Origin: Onthophagus taurus
Lineage: Eukaryota > Arthropoda > Insecta > Coleoptera > Scarabaeidae
Length of the DNA stretch: 64,000 nt
Assembly: GCF_036711975.1 (NCBI RefSeq)
Contig: NC_091972.1
Span: 39,561,001 to 39,625,000, forward strand
Reading direction: 5' to 3'
Shown here: positions 44,661-56,450 of the stretch, in pieces
Layout of the letters: every line of letters starts with the position of its first letter
Numbering within the stretch: position 1 is the stretch's first letter
Made by a program: the position numbers and the translations under genes
Notes under the pieces: generated by a model
The model's input: only the letters and a program-made list of their open reading frames with translations
Databases searched by the model: none
What the model was told of the DNA's origin: nothing

Positions 44661-45072
44661 GTACGTTCGTTTTTTATCTTATTCCGGCACGTTCGTGGTC
44701 GTTCTTTTTACTCGTTACGTTCTCGGTGGGTTTAAATCGCCATCGTACCATGAGTTTATTAATACGACACACAAACCACGTCTTCTTACACGTGTTACCT
44801 CTTCTCTCATCTTAAACCAGTCTTTGTTGTTTTTCTTTTTTAGTTTTGCTTTTTCTTTTTTCGTTTCATTTTGGTTTTCTTGTGGGCTATTTTTACGGTT
44901 CACCTCGACTTAATGAGGCTAACTGATCCCAGATGGTGTTAATTTTAAATACATATGTAAACCAGGAAAAGGAATACGTGATATTTATTGAAAATATACA
45001 ATAATAAGATTTGGTTCTTGGAAGAATTATTTTTAAATTTGTTTAATAATTTTAAATTGTCTTTGTAGCAAA

Positions 45073-45546
45073 ATGAATTCGTTACACAGGCCTGTGTATA
45101 TGCACGGTAAAGCGATGGCGCAATGTCCCATACCGATGCGCCCTGCAAAACCACCACAAAGACCAAATACACCACCTCCTCCTTCACCGATAACTCCAGG
45201 TCCGAGTACTTCTTTTATTCCCGGCGATGAAGAAGAAGAAATTGAGGAGCACATACCTTATTTAATCTGTCGATCTGATTGTAAAATGGTGGTGCCGCAC
45301 GAAGCCACAAGAGATGTTTTAACGGGAAGGGTTTCTTATTATTTACTAGATGAAAATGGGGTTCAAAAATATATTCCTAAACACATATTTTGTGCATTAA
45401 AACTTAACAAAAAACAAAGAGATAAATACGGGGAATACCCGGTGGTGGGAGCTCATCAGAGATTTCTACCGAAAAAAGAAGTTAAAAAACGCAACTATAA
45501 AAGGCATTACATTTCGCAAGAAGTTGGCGCTAGGGGAGTTTACGGC
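45073..45546 (+). CDS. Member D of the tandem family, first coding exon (158 aa), continues after a splice donor
   Basis: The ATG is four bases after a splice acceptor (TTGTCTTTGTAG, ending 45068). The frame runs 158 codons to GGC|GTAAGT, a near-ideal donor at 45547, phase 0; unspliced it would add only six residues before a stop. Residues 23-45 are Pro-rich, 52-59 acidic. Residues 62-132 (YLICRSDCKMVVPHEATRDV, LTGRVSYYLLDENGV, HIFCALKLNKKQRDKY, VVGAHQRFLP) match the last module of the 1060-aa protein (952-1022). The N-terminal domain and the Phe-x-Pro-Gly repeats are absent here. Downstream is satellite DNA up to the end of the window, so any next exon lies beyond a very long intron or in the small unique stretch 56450-58780. 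Function unknown. Confidence 0.85.
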
Positions 45547-46200
45547 GTAAGTTTTTATTTATGTTGATTGGTCTGGAATGTGGTTAGTTTTATTTCTGGA
45601 ATGAAAAAGGAATAGCGTGTTGTGTCCGAATTAAACGTCGCATAACATTAGTAAGTCAACGTCCGCGCGAACACTAAAGATTATCTATCTAACCGAAAAT
45701 TCGTGTCGTGTCGAGGTCAAATCGAAAATAAAAACAATTTTTTTTTTCTTACTCCGAATTCGGCATGTTATTTTGTGTGGTCATTTCTCAATTGCTAAAC
45801 GGGCCGTAAAACGGAACCGTTAATTTATACGAGCGCGAATATACATGAAAATTCCAAACGGAGCGATTATACTTTGAACTAATAGGCACCGATCGAATGG
45901 ATCGTACAATGGAACAATTAAAACCGTTAATGTATGCAGTTTGAAACCGTATGGGTGGTCTGAACCGTGGTTTAATCCGATTTCAATAGAAAGTATTGGC
46001 AGTTCAACATAATGTTTGGTGGTTACAATAAGTTTTGCTACTGGAGAAACTGTACTCGGCAATAAATTACAATTCCTACACTCTATAGGAACGTAATATC
46101 TAAATCAATGTGTTTGTAACTACATTCGAACAACTATATTTAATGAATTTAAATGAGTCATCAAATTTATTTAGCAATTTATTTGTTTATGTCAATCTAA
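45547..46200. other. Intron start or 3' region of the gene at 45073
   Basis: No gene recognised. An AATAAA at about 45726-45732 could serve as poly(A) signal of an unspliced form. The composition is gene-like until about 46080 and then turns into satellite DNA. Confidence 0.35.
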
Positions 46201-48960
46201 CATTTTACTTTCTAAGCGATTAACATGCAGAGTTTGATTTAAAAAAATTATAACAAGGAGGTTTATAGAAAATAAGAAATTATATCTGAGATACCAAAAC
46301 TAAATTAAATTTGCTTTAAAATGATCGTAATTTCATCATGACATCTCATTTGATTTTTGAAATATGATGTTTTAAAGTTATCATTATAAATTTTCAACGA
46401 TTTTTAGCGCGGATTTGGATTTAAACCACCATAACACCAAGATTTATGGGAAATAAGAAATGATACCTGAAATATCAAAACTGAATTAAATTTGCTTTAA
46501 ATGATCGTAATTTCATCATGATATCTCATTTAATTTTTGAAATATGATGTTTTAAAGTTATCATTATAAATTTTCAACGATTTTTAGCGCGGATTTGGAT
46601 TTAAACCACGATAACACCAAGATTTATGAGAAATAAGAAATGATACCTGAAATATCAAAACTGAATTAAATTTGCTTTAAAATGCTTGTCATTTCATCTT
46701 GGTATCTCATTTGGTTCTTGAGATATGATGTTTTAAAATTTCGATTTTATATGCTCAGCAGTTTGATTTAAAATACGATAACACCAATATTTATAGAAAG
46801 TAAGAAATTATACTTAACATATCAAAACTGTATTAAATTTGCTTTAAAATGATCGTAATTTCATCATAATATCTCATTTGGTTCTTGAGATACAATGCTT
46901 AAAAGTTTTTCTGCAATTTTCTGCAATTTTTATCGAGAACGGAATTTAAAATTCGATAACGCCAAGGTTTATGGGAAATATGAAATGATATTTGAAATAT
47001 CAAAACTGAATCAAATTTGCTTTAAAATGCTTGTTATTTCATCGTGGTATCTCATTTTATTCTTGAGATATGATGTTTTAAAATTTCCATTTTATATTCT
47101 CAGCGATTATTAACAAACAGAGTTTGATTTAAAAAAACATAACAAAGAGATTTATAAAAATTAAGAAATTCTTTTAAAGATGCTAAAACTAAATTAAAGT
47201 TGCTTTAAAATACCTTTTATTTCAACATATCTCATTTAGTTCTTGAGATACGATACTTTGAAATTTCAACTTTTACGTTTTCAGAGTTTGTTAACACGCA
47301 GAGTTGAATTGCAAGAATGATAACAACGGGATCTATAGCAAATAAGAAAATATATCTGAGACAGTAAAACTGAATTAAATATGCTTTAAGATGCTTTTTA
47401 TTTCATCGTGATATCTCATGTGGTTCTTGAGATATGTCGTTTCGTAGTTTTCATTATAAATTGTTAGCGATTGTTAACGTAGTTTGATTTAAAATACGAT
47501 AACACCCATATTTATAGAATGTAAGAAATTATACTTAACATATTAAAACTATATTAAATTTGCTTTAAAATGATCGTAATTTCATCATAATATCTCATTT
47601 GGTCTTTAAGATACAATGATTTAAAGTTTTTATAGTTAATTTTCGCCGATTGTTATCGAGAATGGAATTTAAAATTTGATAACGCCAAGGTTTATGGGAA
47701 ATAAGAAATGATATCTAAAATATCAAAACTAAATTAAATTTGCTTTAAAATTTCTGTTGTTTCATCGTGGTATCTCATTTGGTTGTTGAGATATGATATA
47801 TTAAAATTTCCATTTTATTTTCTCAGCAATAATTATTAACAAATAGAGTTGAATTTAAAAAAAATATAACAAAGAGATGTATACAAATTAACAAATTTGT
47901 TTAAAGATACTAAAACTAAATTAAATTTGTTTTAAAATACTTTTTATTTCAACATATCTCATTTAGTTCTTGAGATACGATATTTTCAAATATCAACTTA
48001 TACGTTTTCAGAGTTTGATAACGCGCAGAGTTGAATTGAAAGAATGATAACAACGGAATCTATAGCAAATAAGAAATTACATCTGAGGGAGTAAAACTGA
48101 ATTAAATATGCTTTAGAATGCTCTTTATTTCATCGTGATATCTCATCTGGTTTTTGAGATATGACGTTTTATAGATTTCCTTATAATTTGTAGCGATTGT
48201 TAACGCAGTTTGATTTAAAATACGATAACACCAACATTTATAGAAAATAAGAAATTATATTTAACATATCAAAACTATACTGAATTTGCTTTAAAATGAT
48301 CGTAATTTCATCATAATATCTCATTTGGTTCTTGAGATACAATGCTTTAAAGTTTTTATAATTAATTTTCTGCGATTGTTATCGAGAATGGAATTTAAAA
48401 TTCGATAACGCCAAGGTTTATGGGAAGTAAGAAATGATATCTGAAATATCAAATCTGGATTAAATTTGCTTTAAAACACTTTTTATTTCATCGTGATATT
48501 TCAGCTGGTTTTTGAGATATGACGTTTTATAGTTTCCATCATAAATTTTTAGCGATTCTTAACGCAGTTTAATTTAAAATACGATAACACCAACATTAAT
48601 AGAAAATAAGAAATTATATTTAACATATCAAAACTATATTAAATTTGCTTTAAAATGATCGTAATTTCATCATAATATGTTATTTGGTTCTTGAGATACA
48701 ATGCTTTAAAGTTTTTATAATTAATTGTCTGCGATTGTTATTGAGAATGGAATTTAAAATTCGATAACGCCAAGGTTTATGGGAAATAAGAAATGATATC
48801 TGAAATATTAAAACTGAATTAAATTTGCTTTAAAGTGCTTGTTATTTCATCGTAGTATCTCACTTTGTTCTTGAGATATGATATTTTAAAATTTCCATTT
48901 TATATTCTCAGCGATTATTAACTAGAGATACTAAAACTAAATTAAATTTTCTTTAAAATT
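46200..48960. repeat. Satellite array, ~180 bp monomer, ~15 units, with a ~720 bp higher-order period
   Basis: TTTGCTTTAAA anchors fall near 46313, 46494, 46674, 46841, 47019, 47202, 47383, 47562 and 47742 and onward (mostly 178-183 bp). Units contain GGTTCTTGAGATA, GATTTAAAATACGATAACACC and AAATAAGAAAT. A subtype with ACTTAACATAT recurs at about 46811, 47533, 48258 and 48613, mostly four monomers apart. Divergence between units is about 15-25 percent by eye. Confidence 0.85.
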
Positions 48961-49599
48961 CTTCCTATTTCTTTACGTTCTTTCAATTAGTTTTTGAGAT
49001 ATACAGCCGAAATTAAAAAAATATATAAACTTCAAATCTAAAAAGATATGAACGTCATCATATTATATATTTCTGAAATTTTTACAATGCTTGTTGTTTC
49101 ATATGGTTTCTCAATCGGAGTTGAAGTTAAGGTTATAGAAAAAGAAAACGGTTGAATAATACAAAGTCATTGATTCCAAGTTAAACTAAATATAACATCA
49201 TACTAAATCCTGAACAAGTGCATAAATAATTCACCGACATGGTGTATTACCATATTTTACTGATTGGAAGTATATTTCATGACAATTTAAATCTTAAAAT
49301 ATTTCATGATAAGCACTAAATATAAATAAATTTAACTTGTCTCTAAAATTGATTCATTGTCATGCTAATCTATAGAAGAATTAGAATTACTTTCTTATTT
49401 ATTAATTTTATTGTCAGAAATTGATGGATTACCCTGTAAAAGTAAATAGTTATAGCCCTATAATGATGCTTTAGAATACAATTCACTTTCTAACTCATCA
49501 CAATAATGTCGGAGTATTTTTTTAAATTATTATAGTTACGACATAACTCAAATTTATACATTTCCTATGTCTGTTTTCCCGAAATATTTCAGATGAAAT

Positions 49600-52500
49600 C
49601 CCATTATTTCAATTTACTGCTGTAAAGTAACCTTTAGGTTTAATTCAAAATATAAATTGTTTTCTAACTCATCATAACATGGTCGTGATAACTTTTTAAA
49701 ATTATTATTTTATAATCTAAATTACTAGATGTACAAATAAGATCATGTTTTGATAAATTTTTTAAATCGAATCTAATTATTTTAATTCCTAAGTGTAAAA
49801 TAGACACTTTAAAATAGACTTTTAGCTTTAACTTATGATATAAATCACTTTCCAACTCATCATTATAATTTGTAATTGTTTTCTCCAGATTCATTTTTTA
49901 TCTTTAGGACTGTATCGAATGAATAATTGAAAAAAAATCAATAATTATAAAGATGATATATTGTTTTTTAAAAAATCGGTGCTATAAATTTGTTTCGGTA
50001 CACAAAAGAACCGTCATCAGGCACCACGTCGAATTGTCAGAGATAGAGCTATTGTTGAAATGAAATAACGAGTGCACAACATATTAACTGTATTAAACTG
50101 TTAAAATTGTAAAAATACGGTAAACACAACAACTACTTATTATTATTATTAATTTTTTTCAATTATTCATTCCATACAATCATCATAATAAGGTCAAGGG
50201 TTTTTTTTTTAAATTTACTATTATTATGACAACAGAAATAGACAAATATCGCTATAAGATCCAATTTCTTAAAATTGTTTATATCAAATCCCATTATTTC
50301 AATTCATTGTTGTAAAGTAGAGACTTTTAGCTTTAATTTGAAGTATAAATCGTTTCCTAACTCATCATAATGTGGTCGGGGGATTTTTTTTAAATTCACT
50401 ATTGTTATAACTTATAACATGTTTTCCCTTAAGATCATTTTTGGAGAAATTTTTCATATCGAACCTAACTATTTCAATACCTTATTATAAAATAGAGAAT
50501 TTTAGCTTTAAGTTGTGATATAAATCATTTTCTAACTCATCATAATAAGATCAGGGTGATTTTTTTAAATTTACTATTTTGTGACAATCCAAATTGAAAG
50601 ATATTCCTATCAGACCTTATTTCTTAAAATTATTTAAATCAAGCTCAATTAATTCAATTCATTGTTGTAAAGTAGAGAGTTTTAGCTATAACTTGAAGTG
50701 TAAATCGCTTCCTAACTCATTATAATAAGGTCACGACAATTTTTTTAAATATATTCTTATTATAGCATAACCCAAATTAACAGGTTTTCCTACAATGTCA
50801 TTTTTCTATAAATTTTTTATATCAAACTTAATTATTTTAATACTTTATTATAAAATAGAGACTTTTAGCTTTAACTTGTGATATAAATCACTTTCTAACT
50901 CATCATAATAAGGTCAAGGTAATTTTTTTAAAGTTACTATTTTTATGACAATCCGAATTGACAGATAGTCATAGCAGACCTTATTTCTTAAAAATGTCTA
51001 ATTCAAGCTCAATTATTTCAATTCATTGTTGTAAAGTAGAGACTTTTAGCTTTAATTTGAAGTATAAATCGCTTCCTAACTCATGATAATAAGGTCACGA
51101 CAATTTTTTTAAATATATTCTTATTATAACATAAGCCAAATTAACAGGTTTTCCTATAATGTCATTTTTCTAGAAATTTTTTATATCAAACTTAATTATT
51201 TTAATACTTTATTATAAAATAGAGACTTTTAGCTTTAACTTGTGATATAAATCACTTTCTAAGTCATCATAATAAGATCAGGGTGATTTTTTTAAATTTG
51301 CTATTGTTATGACAATCTAAAATGAAAGATATTCCTATCAGACGTTATTTCTTAGAATTTTTTAAATCAAGCTCCATTATTTTAATTCATTGTTGTAAAG
51401 TAGAGACTTCTAGCTTTAATTTGAAGTATAAATCGCGTTCCAACTCATCATAATAAGGTTAGGTAAATTTTTTTTAAATATACTTTTATTATAACATAAC
51501 CCAAATTAACAGGTTTTCCTATAATGTCATTTTTCTAGCAATTTTTTATATCGAACCTAACTATTTCAATACTTTATTATAAAATACAAAATTTTAGCTT
51601 TAACTTGTGATATAAATCTCTTTCTAAGTCATCATAATAAGATCAGGGTGATTTTTGTAAATTTACTATTGTTATGACAATCCAAAATGAAAGATATTCC
51701 TATCAGACGTTATTTCTTAAAATTTTTTAAATCAAGCTCCATTATTTCAATTCATTGTTGTAAAGTAGAGACTTTTAGCTTTAATTTGAAGTATAAATCG
51801 CGTTCCAACTCATCATAATAAAGTTAGGTCAATTATTTTTAAATATACTTTTATTATAACAACCCAAATTAACAGGCTTTTCTATAAAGTTATTTTTCTA
51901 GAAATTTTTTATATCAAACCTAATTATTTTAATACTTTATTATAAAATAGAGACTTTTAGCTTTAACTTGTGATATAAATCACTTTCTAACTAATCATAA
52001 TAAGGTCAGGGTGATTTTTTTAAATTTACTATTTTTATGACATAATCCAAATTGACAGATATTCCTATCAGAACTTATTTCTTAAAAATTTTTAAATTAA
52101 GCTCCATTATTTCAATTAATTGTTGTAAAGTAGAGACTTTTAGCTTTAATTTGAAGTATAAATCGCTTGCTAAGTCATCATGATAAGGTTAGGGTAATAT
52201 TTTTTAAATATGCTCTTATCATAACATAATCCAAATTAACCGGGTTTCCTATAATGTCATTTTTTAGAAATTTTTTATATCAAACCTAATTATTTCAATA
52301 CCTTATTATAAAATAGAGACTTTTAGCTTTAACTTGTGATATAAATCACTTTCTAACTCATGATAATAAGGTCAGGGTGATTTTTTTAAATTTACTATTG
52401 TTATGACATGACAATCCAAATTGACAGATATTCATATCAGATCTTTTTTTTTAAAAATTTTTAAATCAAGTTCCATTATTTCAAATCATTGTTGTAAAGT

Positions 52501-52932
52501 AGAGACTTTGAGCTTTAATTTGAAGTATAAATCGCTTTCCAACTTATCATAATAAGGTTAGGGCAATTTTATGTAAATATACTCTTGTTATAACCTAAAT
52601 TAACAGATTTTCCTATAATGTCATTTTTCTAGAAATTTTTTATATCGAACCTAATTATTTCAATACCTTATTATAAAATAGAGACTCTTAGCTTCAACTT
52701 GTGATATAAATCGCTTCCTAACTCATCATAATATGGTTGAGACAATTTTTTTAAAATTTACTATTGTTATAATACAACCTAAATTAACAGCTATTCTTCT
52801 AACAATAAGATCATTTTTGAAGACATTTTTTTGTGTCAAACATTATTATTTCAATACTTTATTATAAAATAGAAACTTTTAGCTATAACTTGTAATTCTT
52901 TTAAATTGACTGTAGTTGTGATATAACCCAAT
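49600..52932. repeat. Satellite array, ~180 bp monomers arranged as ~360 bp dimers
   Basis: AGAGACTTTTAGCTTTAA (or a close variant) occurs at about 50319, 50494, 50674, 50857, 51038, 51221, 51402 and onward, 175-183 bp apart. Two monomer types alternate: one continues TTTGAAGTATAAATCG, the other CTTGTGATATAAATCAC. All share AACTCATCATAATAAGGTCA. The array continues beyond the piggyBac-type insertion at 56274-56450. Confidence 0.9.
49911..50178. mobile_element. 268 bp inverted-repeat insertion (MITE-like) within the satellite
   Basis: Left TGTATCGAATGAATAATTG (from 49911) and right CAATTATTCATTCCATACA (to 50178) form inverted arms of about 38 bp with few mismatches. The roughly 190 bp centre (GTTTCGGTACACAAAAGAAC, GGCACCACGTCG) has no resemblance to the satellite units on either side. 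Confidence 0.65.
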
Positions 52933-53187
52933 TTAACCCTTTGTGTCCCAAGAAGTCAAAAATTTTGAAACTTTGTGGCAGAATTAAAACGCTATCAAAA
53001 TACATTCAGTAGAGGCCTTTGGAATCAATTTTAGCAAAATATGCAATCACCCCATTCCAGGGGGATAATGGTACTTGAGAGTACCGTCAAGCATTAAAAT
53101 ATATTTTCAGTATACAAACACTATTATTGCTAATACAAAAATAATACATTTTTTATTACGTTGGAAAATAGGTAACACTTGCTTTAT

Positions 53188-53355
53188 CTAAATCACATTA
53201 TGACATTCAGAAAAACAGTTCTTTCTTTCATTACAACATAAATAAACATTGCACAAAGTACATTTTGAGTGGGGTCTAGCTTTGGCAGAACAATTTTCGC
53301 AACATCCTCTTTCTTTTGAACTTACGCTATAACATTTTCGTGGACGCAGTAAATT
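53188..53355 (-). pseudogene. Remnant of piggyBac transposase C-terminal Cys-rich domain
   Basis: The minus-strand frame reads LLRPRKCYSVSSKERGCC, then ENCSAKARPHSKCTLC, NVYLCCNERKNCF and SECH before a TAG stop at 53188-53190. The Cys/His pattern (RKCY, CxxC, CTLC-N-x-x-L-C, C-F-x-x-C-H) is that of the zinc-binding C-terminus that directs piggyBac transposases to their ends. No upstream catalytic domain is left; the frame breaks before residue LLRP and the satellite array follows within about 115 bp. Confidence 0.75.
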
Positions 53356-53470
53356 TGAATATTTATTTATCAGAAATTAGCAAAATCTGATAGAATATTG
53401 AGAAAAAACATATTGAGCAAAAACTAACATTTTCGCATAATCTAAGTATCAAAAAAGATGATAATTTAAA

Positions 53471-56010
53471 AATTCCTGGAAGCCGTATTTATTGAAATTA
53501 AGGAACGAGACTTATTCTAAATTAAAGCTCAAAGCTTTCTCTTTAAAATGATGTATAATAATTGTTAGGTTGGATTGGAAAAATATTGAGAAAAAAAATG
53601 TTGAAATAAAACTTACATTTTCGTATAACCTAAAAGTGTCAAAAAAGATGTTAATTTAAAAATTCCTGGAAGCCGTATTTATTGAAATTAAGGAATGAGA
53701 CTTATTCTAAATTAAAGCTCAAAGCTTTCTCTTTAAAATGATGTATAATAATTGTTAGGTTGGATTGGAAAAATATTGAGAAAAAAAATGTTGAAATAAA
53801 GCTTACATTTTCGTATAACCTAAAAGTGTCCAAAACGATGCTAATTTAAAAATTCCTGGAAGCCGTATTTATTAAAATTAAGGAATGAGACTTATTCTAA
53901 ATTAAAGTTCAAAGCTTTCTCTTTAAAATGATGTATAATAATATTTGGGTTGGATTGGAAAAATATTGAGAAAAAAATGTTGAAATAAAACTTACATTTT
54001 CGTATAACCTAAAAGTGTCAAAAAAGATGTTAATTTAATAAATTCCTGGAAGCCGTATTTATTGAAATTAAGGAATGAGACTTATTCTAAATTAAAGCTC
54101 AAAGCTTTCTTTTTAAAATGATGTATAATAATAGTTGGGTTGGGTTGGAAAAATATTGAGAAAAAAAATGTTGAAATAAAACTTACATTTTCGTATAACC
54201 TAAAAGTGTTAAAAAAGATGTTAATTTAAATATTCCTGGAAGCCGTATTTATTGAAATTAAGGAATGAGACTTATACTAAATTAAAGCTCAAAGCTTTCT
54301 TTTTAAAATGATGTATAATAATTGTTGGGTTGGGTTGGAAAAATATTGAGAAAAAAAATGTTGAAATAAAACTTACATTTTCGTATAACCTAAAAGTGTC
54401 AAAAAAGATGTTAATTTAAAAATTCCTGGAAGCCGTATTTATTGAAATTAAGGAATGAGACTTATTCTAAATTAAAGCTCAAAGCTTTCTTTTTAAAATG
54501 ATGTATAATAATTGTTGGGTTGGGTTGGAAAAATATTGAGAAAAAAAATGTTGAAATAAAACTTACATTTTCGTATAACCTAAAAGTGTCAAAAAAGATG
54601 TTAATTTAAAAATTCCTGGAAGCCGTATTTATTGAAATTAAGGAACGAGACTTATTCTAAATTAAAGCTCAAAGCTTTCTCTTTAAAATGATGTATAATA
54701 ATTGTTAGGTTGGATTGGAAAAATATTGAGAAAAAAAATGTTGAAATAAAACTTACATTTTCGTATAACCTAAAAGTGTCAAAAAAGATGTTAATTTAAA
54801 AATTCCTGGAAGCCGTATTTATTGAAATTAAGGAATGAGACTTATTCTAAATTAAAGCTCAAAGCTTTCTCTTTAAAATGATGTATAATAATTGTTAGGT
54901 TGGATTGGAAAAATATTGAGAAAAAAAATGTTGAAATAAAGCTTACATTTTCGTATAACCTAAAAGTGTCCAAAACGATGCTAATTTAAAAATTCCTGGA
55001 AGCCGTATTTATTGAAATTAAGGAATGAGACTTATTCTAAATTAAAGCTCAAAGCTTTCTCTTTAAAATGATGTATAATAATTGTTAGGTTGGATTGGAA
55101 AAATATTGAGAAAAAAAATGTTGAAATAAAACTTACATTTTCGTATAACCTAAAAGTGTCAAAAAAGATGTTAATTTAAAAATTCCTGGAAGCCGTATTT
55201 ATTGAAATTAAGGAATGAGACTTATTCTAAATTAAAGCTCAAAGCTTTCTCTTTAAAATGATGTATAATAATTGTTAGGTTGGATTGGAAAAATATTGAG
55301 AAAAAAAATGTTGAAATAAAACTTACATTTTCGTATAACCTAAAAGTGTCAAAAAAGATGTTAATTTAAAAATTCCTGGAAGCCGTATTTATTGAAATTA
55401 AGGAATGAGACTTATTCTAAATTAAAGCTCAAAGCTTTCTCTTTAAAATGATGTATAATAATTGTTAGGTTGGATTGGAAAAATATTGAGAAAAAAAATG
55501 TTGAAATAAAGCTTACATTTTCGTATAACCTAAAAGTGTCCAAAACGATGCTAATTTAAAAATTCCTGGAAGCCGTATTTATTAAAATTAAGGAATGAGA
55601 CTTATTCTAAATTAAAGCTCAAAGCTTTCTCTTTAAAATGATGTATAATAATAGTTGGGTTGGATTGGAAAAATATTGAGAAAAAAAATGTTGAAATAAA
55701 ACTTACATTTTCGTATAACCTAAAAGTGTCAAAAAAGATGTTAATTTAAAAATTCCTGGAAGCCGTATTTATTGAAATTAAGGAATGAGACTTATTCTAA
55801 ATTAAAGCTCAAAGCTTTCTCTTTAAAATGATGTATAATAATAGTTGGGTTGGATTGGAAAAATATTAAGAAAAAAAATGTTGAAATAAAACTTACATTT
55901 TCGTATAACCTAAAAGTGTCAAAAAAGATGTTAATTTAAAAATTCCTGGAAGCCGTATTTATTGAAGTTAAGGAATGAGACTTATTTTAAATTAAAGCTC
56001 AATGCTTTCT
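53471..56010. repeat. Highly homogeneous satellite array, exactly 190 bp per unit, about 13.4 units
   Basis: ATTCCTGGAAGCCGTATTTA recurs 14 times, at 53471 and then every 190 bp to 55941 (13 intervals, net 2470 bp, no net indel). Units are over 95 percent alike by eye. Variant marks (GCTTACATTT with CCAAAACGATGC; GGAACGAGAC; TATTAAAATT) recur at multiples of three or six units. No open frame is conserved. Confidence 0.97.
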
Positions 56011-56450
56011 TTTTAAAATGATCTGTAATAATTACACCTAATAACCATTTATCAAAGAGATACCTTTTTGAACAACAAAATTCAACAAAACCACTTTTCA
56101 CTAAACTTCTAACCTCACATCTGGATGAATAAGTTTAAATAGGTATACCTAAAAACCCTACAGTGCGGATTGTGTCATTTTTTATACAGATTCTTTCTTG
56201 TATAGACTACAGTTTAAAATGAGTGTTTAAAACTAGTGGTACTTTAAAGTACCGTCGGGACACAAAGGGTTAACAGACATTCCTATAAGATCCTATTTCT
56301 AAAGTTTTTTATATCAAATCCCATGATTTTTATTAATCGTTGTAAAGTTGGGACATTTAGCTTTAATTTGAAATATAGATCACTTTCTAAAGCAACCATA
56401 ATAAAAATGAAGTGATTTTTTCAATTTTCCCTTCTTTTTGACAACTCAAA

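Larger units (their letters stand above)
52937..56269. mobile_element. piggyBac-type element with TTAA duplication carrying a 190 bp satellite array
   Basis: Perfect 13 bp terminal inverted repeats CCCTTTGTGTCCC (52937-52949) and GGGACACAAAGGG (56257-56269), flanked by TTAA at 52933-52936 and 56270-56273. This is the hallmark of the piggyBac superfamily. A direct repeat GTACTTNANAGTACCGTC is at 53071-53088 and 56239-56256. A minus-strand remnant of the Cys-rich transposase end lies near the left side. The rest of the 3333 bp is almost entirely the 190 bp array. Flanks join into one continuous ~180 bp satellite unit when the element is removed, so it inserted into an existing satellite. Confidence 0.9.

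Noticed and set aside
53471..56010. Regular repeat array that might be read as a CRISPR array
   Set aside because: Units are 190 bp with no unique spacers; the whole unit is repeated. The setting is eukaryotic and inside a piggyBac-type element.
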